DNA from: JAEUIE01 sp035430005 | Lineage (GTDB): Bacteria; Planctomycetota; Planctomycetia; Gemmatales; HRBIN36 | Assembly: GCA_035430005.1 (NCBI GenBank) | Contig: DAOMFV010000077.1 | Location: 1-24,159, forward strand | DNA: 24,159 bases | Direction of reading: 5' to 3' | In this document: in pieces, positions 22,801-24,159 of the stretch | How positions within the stretch are numbered: position 1 is the first letter of the stretch | Layout: each line of letters starts with the position of its first letter | Translations under genes and position numbers: made by a program | The notes under the pieces: model-generated | Told to the model about the DNA's origin: nothing | The model's input: the letters and a program-made list of their open reading frames with translations, nothing else | Databases searched by the model: none

Positions 22801-24032
22801 TCACCCCCACCGCCCGCATGGAGACGTTCAAGATTCTCCTCCGCCGGCCTGATACCACTCATGCCCTCCTGGCTGCCATCGAAAAGAACGAGGTTGCCCT
22901 CACCGAACTGTCTCTCGAACAACGGCAGAGTCTTGCTGCTCATCCCGATACCGCCATCGCCACCAAGGCCAAGGAGATACTGGCCCGGGGAGGCAGCCTG
23001 CCCAATGCTGATCGGCAGAAGGTCATCGACGAGTGGATGTTCACCACCAGGAAGACCGGCGATGCTTCGGCGGGCAAGCTCCTGTTCACCAAGCACTGTG
23101 CCAAGTGCCACATGATCGGCGGCGAAGGCAAGCAGATCGGCCCTGATCTCACCGGCATGGCGGTACACCCGAAGTCGGAACTGATTGTCCATATCCTTGA
23201 TCCGCACCGTAGCGTGGAAGGTAACTTCCGTAGCTACACCGTCGTTCTGAGCGATGGCAAGGTACTGAACGGCATGATGGCGGGCGAGAGCAAGACCAGC
23301 ATCGAGATCATCGACGTTGAAGGCAAGACGACAGCCATCCAGCGGGATGACATTGATCAGCTGGTCGTCACGAACAAGTCGCTGATGCCTGAAGGGTTCG
23401 AGAAGCAGATGAACGAAGCTGAGTTCACCAACTTGCTGGAGTTCCTCACCCAGAAGGGCAAGTACATTCCGCTGCCTCTGGACAAGGTGGCGACGATCTC
23501 GACAGCCAAGGGGATGTTCTTTGCTGACGAAGGCACTGTTGAACGGCTCATCTTCCCCGACTGGAAGCCGAAGACGTTCCAGGGCATCCCGTTCCTCTTG
23601 ATCGATCCGCAGGGGGGCAAGACCAGCAATGCGGTGATGCTCTACGGGCCACAAGGGACGAAGGCTCCGACGATGCCCAAGAGCGTGACGATTACCTGTG
23701 CCGCCCCGGTGAAGGCGTTGCATTTCCTGAGTGGCATCAGTGGTTGGGGGTATCCGGCTTCGTCACGGCAGAGCACTTCGATGATAGTACGGCTCAAGTA
23801 TGCTGACGGAACAGTGGAGGAGCATGATTTGAAGAATGGTGTGCATTTCGCCGATTACATTCGCCGGGTCGATGTGCCTGAGTCGAAGTTTGCGTTTGAT
23901 TTGAATGGACGGCAGGTGAGGTATTTCTCGGTGACGCCCAAGAGGAGCGAGCCGATTGCGACGATTGAGTTGGTGAAGGGTGGGGATCAGACGGCCCCGG
24001 TGGTGATGGCGGTGACGGCGGAGTTGCGGTGA
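19869..24032 (+). CDS. Giant secreted ThuA / beta-propeller / HEAT / cytochrome c fusion
   Basis: 1387 residues. Signal peptide 1-19 (ending THAQ). Domain 1 (about 22-235) is ThuA-like, a glutamine-amidotransferase-like fold: GDNGHHQPRVRF, FIPLHCASYCF, VFYTAWGHDERTW. Domain 2 (about 275-685) is the PVC-type membrane-bound dehydrogenase-like beta-propeller (TIGR02604 type): NWDDQGRLWLVETLDYPN, ILEDTDGDGVADKRTVF, STNNNTWGLGFSEEG, SCVWILDWYNYIVQHNP. Domain 3 (about 690-1045) is helical, HEAT-like. Domain 4 (about 1060-1180) is a heme-binding domain (TIGR02603 type) with CAKCH at 1077-1081. A beta-rich C-terminal domain (1190-1387) includes LHFLSGISGWGYP. It probably oxidises sugars or related compounds outside the cytoplasm and passes electrons through the heme; substrate unknown. 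Two oddities: a palindromic repeat read in frame at residues 455-482, and an AT-rich block at about 694-824. Confidence 0.9.
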   Translation: MAKLISLAAFFLLATATHAQSLKLLYLGDNGHHQPRVRFQQLQPVMKQRGIELVYTDQMKDLNLATLKDYAGLVVYANIDSISKEQAEALLTFVAEGKGFIPLHCASYCFRNNDDVVKLMGAQFKSHGTGTFRTVQAKIDHPILKDFQSFESWDETYVHTRHNDENRTVLEYRVDGDKKEPWTWVRTHGKGRVFYTAWGHDERTWAHPGFQNLVERGIRWACNVDMSKVPGYFDAPQMTAKRTDVAPFEYMPARVPFYPPSKTWGVTTEPLPQMQKPLSPEESLKHYVTPVGFEMKLFASEPLIQGKPICMNWDDQGRLWLVETLDYPNEKKPEGQGRDRIVILEDTDGDGVADKRTVFVEGLSIPTSIAFAHGGVIVHQAPHTLFFKNNNDKAGPKQILFTGWGVQDTHAGPSNLQYGLDGWYYGAVGYSGFNGTVNGERLRFGQGFYRFKLNQAPLSPQGRGAGGEGNSSKGEGTPSLTCTKLEFLASTNNNTWGLGFSEEGILFGSTANGNPSVCMPIPNRYYEKVKGWSASVLPSISGDVAMHPITDKVRQVDYHGRFTAAAGHALYTARLYPKEYWNKTAFVCEPTGHLVACFQLTPDGASFRSRNAWNLVASDDEWAAPIMAEVGPDSCVWILDWYNYIVQHNPTPAGFKTGKGAAYETELRDKKHGRVYRLVPKDKPLPTKVNLKGATSDKLVEILKNENFFWRKHAVRLLIERELGIEVIYNYPYPPLEAGYQVLHSILEIADGSSKKVEFGYALFQNPATVRDRWIRDALISAGAQNSNYFLQAFSMRQRPLHDEASTMLRIISTHYARTGEFSKLKDILKNLPTSDPTIQIPILQAWAAVWPTTPLKLDDEDKKNLTALITKAPKEVRSQVIKLGMIWDAELTGKYAQQMKGELLEQLANSHATEEVRLATARDLIALLPEDGQVVEKVVAGITPRLSSAASTSLLQVLAESKSKNLGDALLKRLREFTPTARMETFKILLRRPDTTHALLAAIEKNEVALTELSLEQRQSLAAHPDTAIATKAKEILARGGSLPNADRQKVIDEWMFTTRKTGDASAGKLLFTKHCAKCHMIGGEGKQIGPDLTGMAVHPKSELIVHILDPHRSVEGNFRSYTVVLSDGKVLNGMMAGESKTSIEIIDVEGKTTAIQRDDIDQLVVTNKSLMPEGFEKQMNEAEFTNLLEFLTQKGKYIPLPLDKVATISTAKGMFFADEGTVERLIFPDWKPKTFQGIPFLLIDPQGGKTSNAVMLYGPQGTKAPTMPKSVTITCAAPVKALHFLSGISGWGYPASSRQSTSMIVRLKYADGTVEEHDLKNGVHFADYIRRVDVPESKFAFDLNGRQVRYFSVTPKRSEPIATIELVKGGDQTAPVVMAVTAELR
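21237..21275 (+). repeat. Palindromic repeat, CCCCTCTCC family, copy 3, in frame in a CDS
   Basis: CCCCTCTCCCC (21237-21247) and GGGGAGAGGGG (21251-21261) form a perfect 11-bp stem with a CCA loop, followed by CTGGGGGTGAGGGG, the same tail as copy 1. It is translated within the giant protein as PLSPQGRGAGGEG, part of a low-complexity insert of about 28 residues (455-482). The insert sits between GFYRFKLN and KLEFLASTNNN, which in this family are normally joined by only a few residues. Confidence 0.9.
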
Positions 24033-24043
24033 GGTCGTATTCA

Positions 24044-24091
24044 GCCCCCGGATGGGGGCGCTAGGTAGTAGCCGGCAGCGTTAGTTGCCGG
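24044..24091. repeat. Tandem hairpins after the giant gene
   Basis: GCCCCC-GGAT-GGGGGC (24044-24059) is followed by CCGGCA..TGCCGG (24072-24091), two separate 6-bp stems 12 nt apart, starting 11 nt after the stop. There is no T-run. They probably act as the 3' end of the giant gene's mRNA and belong to the AGCCCCC repeat population. Confidence 0.55.
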
Positions 24092-24125
24092 TTGACGATG
24101 AATGAAAAGGTGAGCCCCGGAGGGA

Positions 24126-24154
24126 CGATTGGGAAGTAGTCTTCATTCCAATCG
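24126..24154. repeat. Inverted repeat CGATTGG/CCAATCG at the window edge
   Basis: CGATTGG (24126-24132) and CCAATCG (24148-24154) are 7-bp arms around 15 nt. The element is preceded by GCCCCGGAGGGACG and followed by CCCCT, so it may extend past the window end. No gene is seen after 24032. Confidence 0.45.
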
Positions 24155-24159
24155 CCCCT

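Noticed and set aside
22734..23723. 329-residue open frame antisense to the giant gene
   Set aside because: It mirrors the heme and C-terminal domains; Arg/His/Leu-rich translation typical of an antisense shadow.
1..24159. CRISPR arrays, tRNA or rRNA genes, transposases and phage genes
   Set aside because: No regularly spaced direct repeats, cloverleaf-like segments or matching protein families were found by reading; a covariance-model search was not possible.

Overview
The window most likely comes from a planctomycete, probably of the Gemmata lineage. This rests on family content read from the translations: a DUF1559 prepilin-like protein with a companion small lipoprotein, a TIGR03067-type secreted protein, a secreted sulfatase, and a 1387-residue ThuA / beta-propeller dehydrogenase-like / c-type cytochrome fusion of the kind common in Planctomycetota. 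Intergenic regions are crowded with short GC-rich palindromes. I saw no tRNA, rRNA, CRISPR array, transposase or phage gene. Species assignment is inference.

Layout. 1-1100: an exported SAM methyltransferase, then a large composite inverted repeat. 1133-4100: a coiled, tail-anchored protein of unknown function whose 3' end runs into a convergent GT1-type glycosyltransferase; a possible small coupled ORF; and a divergent rhomboid protease. 4146-8114: a DUF1254/DUF1214 secreted protein, a membrane diguanylate cyclase, and a porin-like (phenol MetA type) envelope protein. 8203-8847: an orphan 5-oxoprolinase subunit B, divergent from rpiB. 8988-12606: a likely plus-strand operon or cluster of rpiB, a four-domain S1 RNA-binding protein, a PolB-like 3'-5' exonuclease, a small membrane protein and a DUF2007/zinc-ribbon protein, closed by a strong hairpin. 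12673-15383: minus-strand genes for the prepilin/lipoprotein pair (separated by an intrinsic terminator), a membrane-anchored SorB-like mono-heme cytochrome and a TIGR03067-like protein. 15603-18731: an S41-like peptidase and a sulfatase with a C-terminal accessory domain. 18738-19363: a probable toxin-antitoxin pair, a lysine-rich unknown antitoxin plus a VapC-like PIN toxin with its own promoter. 19869-24032: the giant multidomain secreted protein.

Much of the coding capacity is exported or membrane-bound: sulfatase, peptidase, ThuA/propeller/cytochrome, DUF1254, porin-like protein, prepilin and cytochrome. This suits a heterotroph handling complex polymers at the cell surface. No single large pathway or defence island is present.

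The most notable structure not explained by genes is the palindromic repeat population. Several families occur as inverted pairs resembling BIMEs (816-994, 1725-1786, 7026-7130). Copies have entered coding space: one is read in frame inside the giant propeller protein, another extends the end of the 1133-1918 gene, and a third abuts the methyltransferase start. The giant gene also has an AT-rich block within its HEAT-like region that suggests a mosaic origin.
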